64,000 bases of DNA from Chionoecetes opilio (lineage: Eukaryota; Arthropoda; Malacostraca; Decapoda; Majidae): positions 160,001-224,000 of the forward strand of contig JACEEZ010018194.1 in NCBI GenBank assembly GCA_016584305.1, in the 5' to 3' direction. Every line of letters starts with the position of its first letter. Position 1 is the stretch's first letter. The translations under genes and the position numbers were made by a program. The notes below the pieces were generated by a model. The model made no database searches and was not told the DNA's origin. It saw only the letters and a program-made list of their open reading frames with translations. Below, piece after piece: positions 45,715 through 56,350 of the stretch.

Positions 45715-46155
45715 CTACTTATGCAGCACCACCTTCTGGCAGACCCTCATCCTCACGTGCTTGAGGAGGGAGCTGCTCTGCGTGAACGTCTTGCCGCACG
45801 AGCGACACGCGTACGGCCGCGACCCCATGTGGATGCGGACGTGTTCCTGAAGGGTGTAGCGCCGCTTAAAACTGTGGGGGCAGTAAGGACATGGGAAAGG
45901 CCGATCCTCCGACCCCACCTGCAGGCTCGCCCTCGACTCACTCCAGCTCAATCCGTAATGATCCCCGCCGTCCCCACCCACGCCTACACCACCCTCTCCT
46001 GCCCACCCTCCACCAAGGCCGCCACCTCCACCACCCTCTGCCATGGTGCTCACTAACACCCTCATCCTATGTGACAAGCCGCCCTCAGGTGCTCGTCCCA
46101 CACTATCTTGGAAAGGCGGCAAGGCCAAAATGTCCTTGGCTTGCACCAGAGCGCC
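45715..46155 (-). CDS. Z20: alternative terminal exon, C2H2 plus C2HC
   Basis: 146 codons and a stop; acceptor CCTCTTGTTGCAG with CTAAAGTAG about 28 nt upstream. Lead with a Gly-rich stretch around residues 45-65. Finger 1 C89, C92, H105, H109 with FKRRYTLQEH; linker MGSRP instead of TGEKP; finger 2 C117, C120, H133, C139 with FTQSSSLLKH, helix Q, S, S, K. Seven-residue tail. Confidence 0.9.
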   Translation of the reverse strand, partial: GALVQAKDILALPPFQDSVGRAPEGGLSHRMRVLVSTMAEGGGGGGLGGGWAGEGGVGVGGDGGDHYGLSWSESRASLQVGSEDRPFPCPYCPHSFKRRYTLQEHVRIHMGSRPYACRSCGKTFTQSSSLLKHVRMRVCQKVVLHK

Positions 46156-46567
46156 CTGCAACAAGAGGAGACCTACTTTAGAGGACAGCAATGGAAGACA
46201 ACCTTCTCTACTTCACAACCTTCTACTGCACACGCCTCCCCGCCTCCCACCACCCAGCACACACCTGCGACTCTACGAGGACACAGGACCACAAGGGGAA
46301 GGGGAAGAGGGGGTCAGGTCACTGAGGGAGCGGGGATTCAAGGTCACCTACCCATTGTACACCACAGCTAAGCGCACTACACGGGGGGGGGGGGGGTTAA
46401 AAGTGCCATCACCACTTCGGGCCGCTATCTTGTACTGCTCAACCATGGGACAACCAAGGGACAACCAAGGAGCAAACACATCTCCCTCCCTTCCCGCCGG
46501 ACGCCTCTCTGCACACGCAGGAACACACACAAGGCTCTAGCTTCTTGATCACCCCAAGTGTAAACCT

Positions 46568-47023
46568 TCAGTACTTGTGTGGCGGACTGAGACTGAGAGG
46601 CGGCGAGTCCGTGTGTTGAGGGTGGTGTTGGGAGGCAAGGGCGTAGGCAGCGTAGGAGGGGGAGGAGGAGGAGGGGGGTTGTGGCAGAAGGTTGGGGTGG
46701 CGGGAGTTGCCCATGAACTCCAGGTGTTCCTTGGCCATGTGTCTCTTGAGGGGCGTCATCTGGGTGAAGCGCGCGGGGCACTGGCTACACGCGTACGGCT
46801 TCTCGCCTGTGTGGAGCCGCTGGTGCTGGGTGAGGTGCTGCTTAGTCTTGAATCGGCTGTTACAGAACACGCACACGAACGGGCGTAACTGCGCGTCCAA
46901 AGCAAGGGAGGCGACCTGGGGGTTGAGGACGGGGAGGCAGTGCATGGGGGCGCGCGCGAGGCCGAGGCTGGGGGCCTGGCCAGGGTGGTGGTGCTTGGAC
47001 AACCCCGGCCACCCTTTAGACCC
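46568..47023 (-). CDS. Z21: alternative terminal zinc-finger exon with Ser/Pro-rich tail
   Basis: 151 codons and a stop; acceptor TTTCTCCTTGCAG with ACTAAGG about 27 nt upstream. Finger 1 C51, C54, H67, H71 with FKTKQHLTQH (compare Z19 FKKKQHLQNH); TGEKP; finger 2 C79, C82, H95, H100 with FTQMTPLKRH. A tail of about 50 residues, Ser/Pro/His-rich. Confidence 0.9.
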   Translation of the reverse strand, partial: GSKGWPGLSKHHHPGQAPSLGLARAPMHCLPVLNPQVASLALDAQLRPFVCVFCNSRFKTKQHLTQHQRLHTGEKPYACSQCPARFTQMTPLKRHMAKEHLEFMGNSRHPNLLPQPPSSSSPSYAAYALASQHHPQHTDSPPLSLSPPHKY

Positions 47024-47769
47024 CTGCAAGGAGAAACAGTCTGCCTTAGTCCAGCCAGCACCAGCAGGGGAGGGGGGTCCTCACGGCTCCACACCAGCAG
47101 AGGAGCAAGTCTGGCGGCGTCTCACACCAGGACTCCACCACACAGCTCAATGGTATGCTAAGACACAGTGAAGATGGGGCCCTACTCAGCCTGACACTCC
47201 CTCCCTCCCTCCTCCCTCCCTGCCACCCCTGTATACCCAATTACCCATGCCTTCCCTGCCTCAGGTGGAGATTAACAAGAGTATTATAAATATCAACAGA
47301 TTTTATTGTTAGAAACTGCAGAACAGGTATTTTTTGAGCAGCAGGTGGACACTCACGCACTCCGAGGCCCGCAGCGGCGCCTCCAGGAGCTCGCAAGACG
47401 TGCACAACAAAACTGAATAAAATGTGACAAGGTCGGTTGCTGTACGGACTCGTGGGGTTTAAGGGCGGGGTGTCAAAATAGCTAAATAAAAGCCTAGTAA
47501 TGTCTGTCGAGAAAATACGTCCATTCATTTTGTTCCAGGTATCTAAACGTAATATATATTCATTATATATTAAATAAAAAATTGTCTGTGCTAAATAAAG
47601 CAGCGTTACGTTCCAGACTTGACTCTACACTTCATACGCAATACTCATGGGCGAAGTAAAAACACCTGTTATCTCTCTTGTCATAAGAGCTGTTATTGCC
47701 TGCAGCTACACCTGACATAGTCCTATACAACTCTCCTCCTACACTCCCCCTCCCCACATACACACACAC

Positions 47770-47841
<72 letters not shown>

Positions 47842-48644
47842 TCACTCACATACACACACACTCTCTCTCTATCTCTCTCTATTGTACAGATGCATTAAAA
47901 CGACAGCGGCGGTAGACAGACACATTCACCCTTTTCCTTCCCTCTCTCATTCCTTCCATCACTCTTCTTCCTTATAATCTCAAGGCAGTCCGACAGATTA
48001 ATCAACACACGTGACATTATTGCGCACACATGGATCACTTTTTCATAATCACCCATATTCCCTACATCTCTGTTAAGTTCATTAATGGTAGAAATATGAA
48101 CGAAGGTTATTCGATAGTAAGAATTAAGATATTAAATGTAAAATATATGTATATGTAAGATGCTAAATATCCTGCCGGGGTTACGTCGTGTTGCTTCACC
48201 TAATTACTTTTCTTTCACGTAGGAGATAACAGGAGCTCGCCTGGTCTATAATAGTAATAAGTAGTTAACGAAAGTATAGAGTCACGCCTGGAACCAACAG
48301 TACAAACTTTTATATATAGAGATAGAGATACAGTAATGAAAGACTGCGTGGAAAACCATCACAATAAACAAGAGCTAAGCGTAGGACTACACGGAAAAAA
48401 GTTTATTTGGTACTCTTGGACAGTCCGACAGAGGACGTCCAGACACCGGGACTTGACGCGTCACCCTCCTGGCTCACACCCGCTGCCTCACACACACCAT
48501 CCATCCATCTCCCTGTCTCTCACACACACCATCCATCTCGCTGTCTCTCACGCACCCACACACACACCCACACACACGGTAGCACAGCCCTGGCAGCCTC
48601 ATAAAGGTGTGTATATAAGGAGTGGAACCTGGTGACAGAGCGTC
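47024..48644. other. Z22-Z21 spacer; (CA)n at 47757-47837
   Basis: No coding sequence recognised. A minus-strand AATAAA at 47302 and the one at 48402 are both downstream of Z22. Confidence 0.5.
48402..48407 (-). terminator. Poly(A) signal candidate for Z22
   Basis: AATAAA on the minus strand, about 240 bp after the Z22 stop. Confidence 0.55.
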
Positions 48645-48968
48645 TTAAAAGTGAGTGTGTTGTTGTTGATCGCCACTCATGCTGGGGGGCGCGGGGGGCG
48701 CGGGGGGCGGGGGCGCGGCGGGGTAGAGGCGGGGGTAGTTTGGGTCTGTTGAGTGTTTGCGCCGGATGTGGCTCATGAGTTGGTGCTTTTGTACAAAGGC
48801 GCGGCCACACAGGCGGCATGCATAGGGCCGCTCTCCCGTGTGGATCCGCTCATGCTCGATGCGGTGGTCTTTGCGCTTAAAACGGCGCCCACAATAGCCA
48901 CACTGGTGCGGCCTGAGCATCTCCTCATCCAACGAGGCCATTTGGTAGTTGAGGGTAGCCATCAGCCC
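48645..48968 (-). CDS. Z22: alternative terminal zinc-finger exon, KRKDH type
   Basis: 107 codons and a stop; acceptor TGCTCTGTTCCAG with TGCTAAGC about 29 nt upstream. Finger 1 C23, C26, H39, H43 with FKRKDHRIEH, helix R, D, H, E; TGERP; finger 2 C51, C54, H67, H72 with FVQKHQLMSH, helix Q, H, Q, S. The tail is Pro/Ala-rich and ends QQQHTHF. Confidence 0.9.
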   Translation of the reverse strand, partial: GLMATLNYQMASLDEEMLRPHQCGYCGRRFKRKDHRIEHERIHTGERPYACRLCGRAFVQKHQLMSHIRRKHSTDPNYPRLYPAAPPPPAPPAPPSMSGDQQQHTHF

Positions 48969-49205
48969 CTGGAACAGAGCAGAGGAGAGCTGCTTAGCAA
49001 GGTCTACCCCAGCTGGCGTCTCTACCACACCACCACCACCACCACCACCACCACCATCACCAACACCATCACTACCACCACCATCAGCACACCACCCACC
49101 TCCCGCTAACTCACCGACTCTCCTGTAAACCCTACTTAAAGCTTCGCTGTGACATCATTGTATTAGTCATTGTAATATTGGTCCCTAGGAGGGCGGGTCG
49201 CGGCG

Positions 49206-49604
49206 CTACACTGAGCCGTAGTGCGTGGTGAGGTGGGCCCGCCAGCCTTCGCGGGTCTCCAGCACCGCCCCGCAGATGGCACAAGTATTGGTCTCGTCGT
49301 GGTGGATTTTCTCGTGAATCTTTAGAGAGTCCTTCCTTTTGAAGCGCTTGCCGCACACGAGGCAGGCGTGGGCCCGCACCTCAGAGTGTTTGGTGAGGTG
49401 GTTACGCAGGTGGGTCTTTTGCGCGAAGCGATGGCCGCACATCTCGCACACAAATGGCTTGTCACCGGTGTGCACTTTCTCATGGATCAAGAGATGATCC
49501 TTCCTCTTGAAGGCCTTTTGGCAGTAGGTGCACACAAACGGGCGGTCGCCGTCGCCACCCGCTGGGTCCCTGAGCCAGTCCAGGTGGCAGGCTTGCCAAG
49601 TGCC
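49206..49604 (-). CDS. Z23: alternative terminal exon with four C2H2 fingers
   Basis: 132 codons and a stop; acceptor CATCTGTTGCAG with GCTAAGGC about 30 nt upstream. Four fingers in a row: C25-H45 (FKRKDHLLIH), C53-H73 (FAQKTHLRNH), C81-H101 (FKRKDSLKIH) and C108-H128 (ETREGWRAH, no Phe). Linkers are TGDKP, SEVRA and a short HDETN. Fingers 1 and 3 are near-copies, so the exon probably arose by an internal duplication of a two-finger unit. It is the only four-finger exon in the window and should recognise a longer site. Confidence 0.92.
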   Translation of the reverse strand, partial: GTWQACHLDWLRDPAGGDGDRPFVCTYCQKAFKRKDHLLIHEKVHTGDKPFVCEMCGHRFAQKTHLRNHLTKHSEVRAHACLVCGKRFKRKDSLKIHEKIHHDETNTCAICGAVLETREGWRAHLTTHYGSV

Positions 49605-50230
49605 CTGCAACAGATGAGAGGAGAACCTGCCTTAGCCTGTAACTCTACAGTGGCTACTTCTGCAGCACCAAGGGCCGCGCCATCCCCCCTACAGCCTCCT
49701 CACACAACCTTCTACTCGAGACAACCCTCGCGCCCCAGACAGCCTCGACCCTCCAAGAGGGTCGAGAGCAGCGGTAGTGCGGTCGCAACATGCGGCCAGG
49801 GAGGCCGAACTTGAGATCAACCTGTGGCGCCACACAGACGCACAAACTTGTGGTGGTACAGAGCGTCACCTTGCAGCTGAAAGGCCGCGGCCACTTGCGA
49901 ACGATGTAGCCTCAGCCGTGCCCTTTTGGGGGAGGGAAAGGCGATAATATATTCCATTGTCCTGCGAAAAACACAGACTTCCCGCGTCAAGATTTGCTTC
50001 TCTCGCTGGCACACCAGCGGGCACGCACTCACTCCCCCAAGACAGCTCCAAGGTTACTCTGGCTCGATATATCAGTCCCGCCAAGGCCAATCAATACGAC
50101 ACTTGGGAGTAACAACACTTCAGTTATCTACCACCCATGACATGACTCTTCCCGGTGGCCAGACGTCGACGTCACCATCAGCAGCAGACAGCTGCCGTGT
50201 CCCCCTCCTACGTGCCTCCCCTCCGCGGCC
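49605..50230. other. Z24-Z23 spacer; no feature recognised
   Basis: A frame at 49817-50032 ends ALYHHKFVRLC, slightly like a finger C-terminus, but has no CxxC. Confidence 0.5.
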
Positions 50231-50623
50231 TCAGGGGTCGGCCGTGGGAGGGTCATCACTCTCAGGCTGAAGATCAGCGGCGGGAGTGGCGGCGGCGGCG
50301 GCGCCTGCATGCACGCTGCTGACCTGGAGGTGGTACTGCAGGTGGTAGCGTGTGTTGAAGCGCCGCGGACACAGGGGACACTGGAAGGGCAACATGCCGG
50401 AGTGCAGGCGCAGGTGTCTCCGGTAATTGTCTTTGCGTTGGATGATCTGGCCACACACCTGACACCCGAAGCCTGGCGGCAGAAGCTCGGTGAGGGGGCC
50501 GCTGGGGGCAGGCGCGCCCTCTTGGTAAGGGAAAGGCGCCACCAGACAAAACGCCTTGTCGACCATAACCTTGACCTCTTCCATATCACCACACCCATCG
50601 TCCCCAACACTTCCACAACCCCT
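50231..50623 (-). CDS. Z24: alternative terminal zinc-finger exon, H-x6-H finger
   Basis: 130 codons and a stop; acceptor TTTTTGTTGCAG after a long T-run, with CCAAGC upstream. Finger 1 C54, C57, H70, H74 with IIQRKDNYRRH, Ile in place of Phe; linker SGMLP; finger 2 C82, C85, H98, H105 with FNTRYHLQYH and six residues between the His ligands. The tail is Ala-rich then acidic. Confidence 0.88.
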   Translation of the reverse strand, partial: RGCGSVGDDGCGDMEEVKVMVDKAFCLVAPFPYQEGAPAPSGPLTELLPPGFGCQVCGQIIQRKDNYRRHLRLHSGMLPFQCPLCPRRFNTRYHLQYHLQVSSVHAGAAAAATPAADLQPESDDPPTADP

Positions 50624-50753
50624 CTGCAACAAAAACAAAAAAAAGCTTGGCGTCACAACCTACTATGGTCACGGCCAGCCACACTGCACCTCCTCCCGCC
50701 GCTTACCACGACCCCCTCCTCCCCCCGCCCTGCCCCGTGGTGGCGCTGGGCGC

Positions 50754-51428
50754 CTAGATGCTATATTTCCTAAGGTTGGTGTGGTGGCCAACACTGTGCA
50801 TCATGTGGTACATGTAGTGGGACCTGGAGGAGAAGAACTTGTTGCAAATGACACACACATAGTTTGGAGGGACACGAGGACGGTCCTCCCTTGCCTTGGC
50901 TTCCTCCGACACAGACTCCTGGGTGGGTCCGGGCGCTGCAGTGGCGGCCGGGTCACAGGCCGAGGTGGAGGCAGTGGTCACGGTGGGGGCGAGGGAAGGA
51001 GTGGAGGCAGTGGTAACGGTGGGGGCGGGGGCGAGGGAAGGAGCGGAGACTGTGGAGGATGAGGCAGGGACAGGGGTAGGGCTGGGGGAGGAGGCAGGGG
51101 CTGGGGTAATGTCAGATGCAGTAGCAGGGGCGGTAGAAGCAGGGGTTGCGGCAGCGGGGACGAGCGTGGAGGCAGGGCGACCCCGGGGGCGTCCCCCCAC
51201 CCCCGCCCCCACCTTGTTGGTGCGGTGCTCGAGGCTGCGGGTCACGTGGTAGTTATAGTGGGACTTGTTGATGAACTTCTTGTCGCACAGGGTGCAGGCG
51301 TAGGGCAGGTTGCCAGTGTGCAGGCGCTCGTGCTGGGTGGCGTCGTACTGGCGGCGGAAGAGCTTGCCGCAGTAGTCGCACGGGTACCTGCGACGCGGCT
51401 CCCCCGCCGCCCCTGACACTATCCGCCA
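50754..51428 (-). CDS. Z25: alternative terminal exon, split three-finger arrangement
   Basis: 224 codons and a stop, the longest of the set; acceptor GTGTCTCTTTGCAG, first codon TGG. Finger 1 C17, C20, H33, H37 with FRRQYDATQH; linker TGNLP; finger 2 C45, C48, H61, H68 with FINKSHYNYH and H-x6-H spacing. Then about 120 residues rich in Ala, Pro, Ser, Thr and Val, including a GRPRGRP-like AT-hook candidate soon after finger 2. Finger 3 C192, C195, H208, H215 with FSSRSHYMYH again has H-x6-H. The stop lies 131 bp from the Z24 acceptor. Confidence 0.9.
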   Translation of the reverse strand, partial: WRIVSGAAGEPRRRYPCDYCGKLFRRQYDATQHERLHTGNLPYACTLCDKKFINKSHYNYHVTRSLEHRTNKVGAGVGGRPRGRPASTLVPAAATPASTAPATASDITPAPASSPSPTPVPASSSTVSAPSLAPAPTVTTASTPSLAPTVTTASTSACDPAATAAPGPTQESVSEEAKAREDRPRVPPNYVCVICNKFFSSRSHYMYHMMHSVGHHTNLRKYSI

Positions 51429-51580
51429 CTGCAAAGAGACACAAGCACGCTGCTGCGCCTCAGTGCTGCACACACACGGCCCATCATTCCACCACAGCCA
51501 TTCACCCCAACACCCTCTCACACCCAACCCATCTACAAAACTCTCACTAACACTAACATTTAATACCTGGACTACATATA

Positions 51581-51668
<88 letters not shown>

Positions 51669-52620
51669 TATATATACAATGTTGGTGTGTACATTGGCTC
51701 ACAGCCCAGTATGCATGTGACAGGACAATTTATGTTGACAGACATGGTTCGGTTATTGTTGGTGCATTACGACCCTCCTTCCCCCCCAGCAGTACCGGCA
51801 CACAGCCCCCCCCCCCCTCCCGTCCCGCGACAAGTCAAGCCGCCCTTGAGTCTAACTGTTCCCGCCTCCAGACGCCGCTCCCCACTCCCGCCCGAACAAT
51901 GACCCGCAAACCCGCTCCACGCTCCAGACACTCCCCCCCCTCCCCTGCCCCGCCCCCCGCCACGGTGATGGCGGGGGGGGCGGGGGGCAGGGGGTGCAGA
52001 GGTGCGGCTAACCTCACGCTGCCCCCTGACCCCCGACACCCCCTCGCCTCAACCCGTTCTGTCCAACACTGTGCAGGGAGAAATACCACACGCTTGGCTA
52101 ACAAAATATTTATTTGTGAAGTCTCTAACACACAGACACACACAGTCAGGAATGATTGCAGCCGCACCTCACATGTCCTTCGCACCTTAACCTTGCCACA
52201 CACTCCCCCCTCCCCCCTGACCCCCCCACTCCTATCTCCCCAGGGGGCTGCAGGGGGGGGAGGGGGCATTACCAGAGCGATTCAACCTTGCATTAACCTT
52301 GTCCTACAGTTTTAAATTTTCCAGTGGGACGAAGGGAAGACAAAGTGGTGGGCTGGATTCTGCACACACACACACACATACACACACACATACACAGAAT
52401 CATCATTACTATATCTACAGGAACTTATCAATATCTTTCTTATTACTATTCTTATCACTACTTTTGTTTTAACTACTACTAATTCTACTTCAACTTCTAC
52501 AGAACGAGAATGCACGTGAGCGCCTCAGGTAACTAATAAAGGTAAATAATAATAATAATCATGAATAGAAAGCCAGAAAGTCATCACTCTCATGAACTCT
52601 CTCCAAAGTTTGCATTCCAT
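51429..52620. other. Spacer upstream of Z25; (AT)n at about 51575-51676
   Basis: Long AT microsatellite, G/C-run rich sequence at 51780-52260 and (CA)n at 52363-52396. No coding sequence recognised. Confidence 0.55.
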
Positions 52621-53149
52621 GTCTAAATAAGTAAATATATAAATGAACTCCCTCTTAATAGTTAGCCTTCAAAGTCTAAATATATAAATGAACTCCCTCT
52701 TAATAGTTAGCCTTCAAAGTCTAAATATATAAATGAACTCCCTCTTAATAGTTAGCCTTCAAAGTCTAAATATATAAATGAACTCCCTCTTAATAGTTAG
52801 CCTTCAAAGTCTAAATATATAAATGAACTCCCTCTTAATAGTTAGCCTTCAAAGTCTAAATATATAAATGAACTCCCTCTTAATAGTTAGCCTTCAAAGT
52901 CTAAATATATAAATGAACTCCCTCTTAATAGTTAGCCTTCAAAGTCTAAATATATAAATGAACTCCCTCTTAATAGTTAGCCTTCAAAGTCTAAATATAT
53001 AAATGAACTCCCTCTCAATAGTTAGCCTTCAAAGTCTAAATATATAAATGAACTCCCTCTTAATAGTTAGCCTTCAAAGTCTAAATATATAAATGAACTC
53101 CCGCTTAATAGTTAGCCTTCAAAGTCTAAATATATAAATGAACTCCCTC
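52621..53149. repeat. 45-bp minisatellite, about 12 near-identical units
   Basis: Consensus unit contains AGTCTAAATATATAAATGAA, then CTCCCTCTTAATAG and TTAGCCTTCAA. The interval between AACTCCC motifs is exactly 45 bp. Copies are almost identical, so expansion or homogenisation is recent. Units resume at 54546 beyond an inserted element. Confidence 0.97.
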
Positions 53150-53153
53150 TTAA

Positions 53154-54541
53154 AGTAATCATCCAGACCATTTCATCATTCCTGATTTAATGCAATCAAA
53201 TCATAGCCATTAACGAGTATATCAACAATACGTCGTCACTTTTTGTATCCAGTCAGCCGTTTTTAAATAATCCGCAATCAAAATCTGCAAATTCCCCGAG
53301 TTCTCAAAACACTCAAGATTTGCAGACGCTCAGGCTCAGGCTCCGTGACGTAGCGAAAGGGAGGCTCCTATTCCCGCGCTTGATCAGAGGCACGTAAACA
53401 CAGAGATAAATATAGTACTTGAAGATATTTGGGTGTTTCTGATAAGATTTTTTTTGCTATATGCCACATGCATGCATCCTTTATGGGTGCAGCATGCTTC
53501 CTTCCCACACACACGCCTGCACACCGACACCCTTCCCACACACACGCCTGCACACACGCCTCCCTTCCCACACACACGCTTGCATACACGCCTCCTTCCC
53601 ACACACACGCCTCCGTCCCACACACACGCCTGCACACCGACACCCTTCCCACACTCACGCCTGCACACACGCCTTCACACCGACACCCTTCCCACACTCA
53701 CGCCTGCACACACGCCTCCGTCCCACACACACGCCTGCACACCGACACCCTTCCCACACACACGCCTGCACACACGCCTCCTTCCCCCACACACGCCTGC
53801 ACACCGACACTTCCCACACACACGCCTCCTTCCCACACACACGCTTGCATACACGCCTCCTTCCCACACACACGCCTGCACACACGCCTCCTTCCCACAC
53901 ACACGCCTGCAGACACGCTTCCTTCCCACACACGCCTGCACACCGACACCCTTCCCACAGACGCCTGCACACACGCCTCCTTCCCACACACACGCCTGCA
54001 CACACGCCTCCTTCCCACACACACGCCTGCACACCGACACCCTTCCCACACACACGCCTCCTTCCCCCACACACGTCTGCACACCGACACCCTTCTTACA
54101 CACACGCCTCCTTCCCACACACACGCCTGCACACACGCCTCCTTCCCACACACGTGTGTGTTGTGTGTGTATGTGAGTGTGTGTGTGCAGGAAGGGTGTT
54201 GGTGCGCAGGCGTGTGTGTGGGAAGGAGGCGTGTGTGCAGGCGTGTGTGTGGGAAGTGTCGGTCACAGCGACAGATTCACTGTCTGACACCGAAGTACAA
54301 TCGCTCATCATAACATTTGCCGACAGGTGTCAGACAGAGTGTCTCCGGGCGTCCCTGTTCTAACGTCATCAATAACAGTCGTAGCCCTGTTGGAGGGAAG
54401 ATTTTTTTTTCGCGCGCTTTTTACAAAAGTAGTGTTTTTACGGAAATAAGGCCTGGAAATCAATTATTTTTGGTGGATTAGGTGTTTTGAATGTACATTC
54501 AACATAATTAGGCAAAAAAAAAATGGGTCTGGACGATTACT
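53154..54541. mobile_element. Non-autonomous DNA element inserted in the minisatellite
   Basis: Termini AGTAATCATCCAGACC and, reversed, AGTAATCGTCCAGACC. TTAA is present on both sides (53150-53153 and 54542-54545) and occurs once at the same place in the uninterrupted 45-bp unit, so the empty site is known. TTAA duplication fits piggyBac; a TA duplication (Tc1/mariner-type) with two extra terminal A/T pairs is equally compatible. No transposase frame. Much of the interior is the CACACACGCCTGC minisatellite. Confidence 0.8.
53500..54250. repeat. CACACACGCCTGC minisatellite with inverted segment
   Basis: Irregular units of about 20-31 bp combining ACACACGCCTGCACAC, CGACACCCTTCCC and CGCCTCCTTCCC. 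From about 54155 the same units appear in the opposite orientation, giving a possible large hairpin. Long Thr/His/Pro or Cys/Val/Gly frames here come from the repeat. Confidence 0.93.
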
Positions 54542-54545
54542 TTAA

Positions 54546-54655
54546 TAGTTAGCCTTCAAAGTCTAAATATATAAATGAATTCCCGCTTATTAGCATTCCA
54601 TGACTAAATATATAAATGAACTCCCTGTAAAGTTAGCCTTCAAAGTCTAAATATA
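54546..54655. repeat. 45-bp minisatellite, right remnant
   Basis: About two diverged units continuing the array after the inserted element. Confidence 0.85.
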
Positions 54656-56020
54656 TAAAATAAAATAACTGAAAAAAACCATTACGACTATTTTTGGTTT
54701 TTTAAAGTAGAATTTCGTGTACAAAATCCTACATTTTGCCCATTATTTCTTTTCGTTTAAATTTTGTTAATGCGATTTTCAAGAAACCATCAATGTATAT
54801 AAATGTATGATATAGGGGGATTAGTATTATGTTTTTTGTGCGAGTGCTTTTATGTGTTTCGAATGAAGTCAAAGGTCAAACAGGTCAGATTCAAGGTCAC
54901 GCCACAACACTATAAAAAATAATAAGGTACAGTTTAATCCACGCTAATCCATCTTTAAGAATTAATTTATTTTTGTCAATCCACTTCTCTTTACTAAATT
55001 TGTCTTATTATCTCAATACCTAACCACAAATCCATCCTTCGACAGCTTATCCTATACTCTTATCTCGCTATCCACCTTCTCCATCATCTCATCACCTTTA
55101 TCCACTCACACAACAAATTACATCCATCATCACTATTCCACCTCGTCCACTTCTCAACCCGCCATCCAACTTTCATAGCATATCTCTTAGCTTCGATAAA
55201 ATCCATGCATTCATCGATGCGTTTATCCTATTGGTGTCCTAACCGTAACTTCTTTCATCTCCACTAACGATTAATTCACCACTAAAGTCTAGTAGTGAGA
55301 AGTTAAGAGTACCACGTCATTTTGGCGATCACATGGAGGCTATGGGAAAATCTGACGTTAAACAGAAAGATGATGATGATATTGAGGAGTTATTTAATTT
55401 CCTCCCTTCGTGTCACTAATCCTACTCCTGTACTAAATTAATAAAACCCTACATGATAAAACTAGTACGTACATTGCCATTACTACTACTACTAGTACTA
55501 CTACTCTTAAATCTTAATTGTGGTTTAGTATACTGTAACCATTCATCAAATTACATGTTAGATCATCACCCATGTCATCACTCAGCCCTATGATGCACCA
55601 CTATCATCACTACTCACGCATCACTTCCTCCCCTGCAAGGCTACCACTAGCCAGGCGTCGTGGGTTCCCTCATGACCCACGCCCAGCCAACCCACGCCCT
55701 CACTTCCGCCACCCCTCCCACCCATCTTTCAATAATGCAACACTTTGGTCGTGTAGATACCGCCCTGACCTTTATCTTCACTCCCACTCACTCCCTTCCT
55801 CCCCCTCCCGACCGCTACCCTCCTTTTTCATCTAGTCTAGTGTCTGCTTCCTTTCCTCCCTTCCTCCCTCCTCCCACCGCACTATCAAAGCTCTTTTCCT
55901 CTCTTCGTCCCTCCTCCCACCGCACTAATAAAGCTCTATTTCGTTGCAACTTTCCTCCGGTCCACTGGTTTTTCTCTATCACGCCTCCCCCCCCCCCCCC
56001 GCCTATCACGCCTGTTGGTG
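54656..56020. other. Z26-downstream spacer; no gene recognised
   Basis: Mostly AT-rich unique sequence. A C/T-rich duplicated block (CCCTCCTCCCACCGCACTA twice) at 55860-55935 and a C-run at 55986-56000 lie in the presumed Z26 3' UTR. Confidence 0.5.
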
Positions 56021-56350
56021 CTAATGAAGGTGGTGGTGTTGCTGGAGTTGGTGCTGGAGGTGATCTGCGTCGCCTCCAAGGCCCCCCAGACTGAGGGTTT
56101 TCAGCTTGGTGTGGTGCTCAAGGCTGCGGGTCATGTGGTAGGTGTAGTGAGACTTGTGGACGAATTTCTTGTTGCAGATCTGGCAAGAGTACGGCTGGTC
56201 TCCCGTGTGGCGGCGCTGGTGCTGCTTGGCGTGGCTCCGGCGCAGGAAGAGCTTGCCGCAATATGTACACGCGTGCTTGCGATTGCCCGTGTCCCCTGCT
56301 GGCACCGCCCCAACAAGGCCGCAAGCCCCTGACAGACCGGTAATCATCCA
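56021..56350 (-). CDS. Z26: alternative terminal zinc-finger exon, paralogue of Z25
   Basis: 109 codons and a stop; acceptor GTGTCTCTTTGCAG with first codon TGG, identical to Z25 over 17 bases across the junction. Finger 1 C28, C31, H44, H48 with FLRRSHAKQH; linker TGDQP; finger 2 C56, C59, H72, H79 with FVHKSHYTYHMTRSLEH, matching Z25 finger 2 at most positions including H-x6-H. The tail ends in a Gln/His-rich stretch. Lacks the third finger of Z25. Confidence 0.9.
   Translation of the reverse strand, partial: WMITGLSGACGLVGAVPAGDTGNRKHACTYCGKLFLRRSHAKQHQRRHTGDQPYSCQICNKKFVHKSHYTYHMTRSLEHHTKLKTLSLGGLGGDADHLQHQLQQHHHLH

Noticed and set aside
49817..50032. Minus-strand frame ending ALYHHKFVRLC, possibly a remnant zinc-finger exon
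   Set aside because: No CxxC pair and only one half of a finger; similarity could be chance.
52621..53149. Regular direct repeats that could suggest a CRISPR array
   Set aside because: The 45-bp units are contiguous with no spacers, and the host is eukaryotic; it is a minisatellite.
53429..54363. Plus- and minus-strand frames of 250-300 codons rich in Thr/His/Pro or Cys/Val/Gly
   Set aside because: They follow the CACACACGCCTGC minisatellite in all frames; no codon bias or homology visible.
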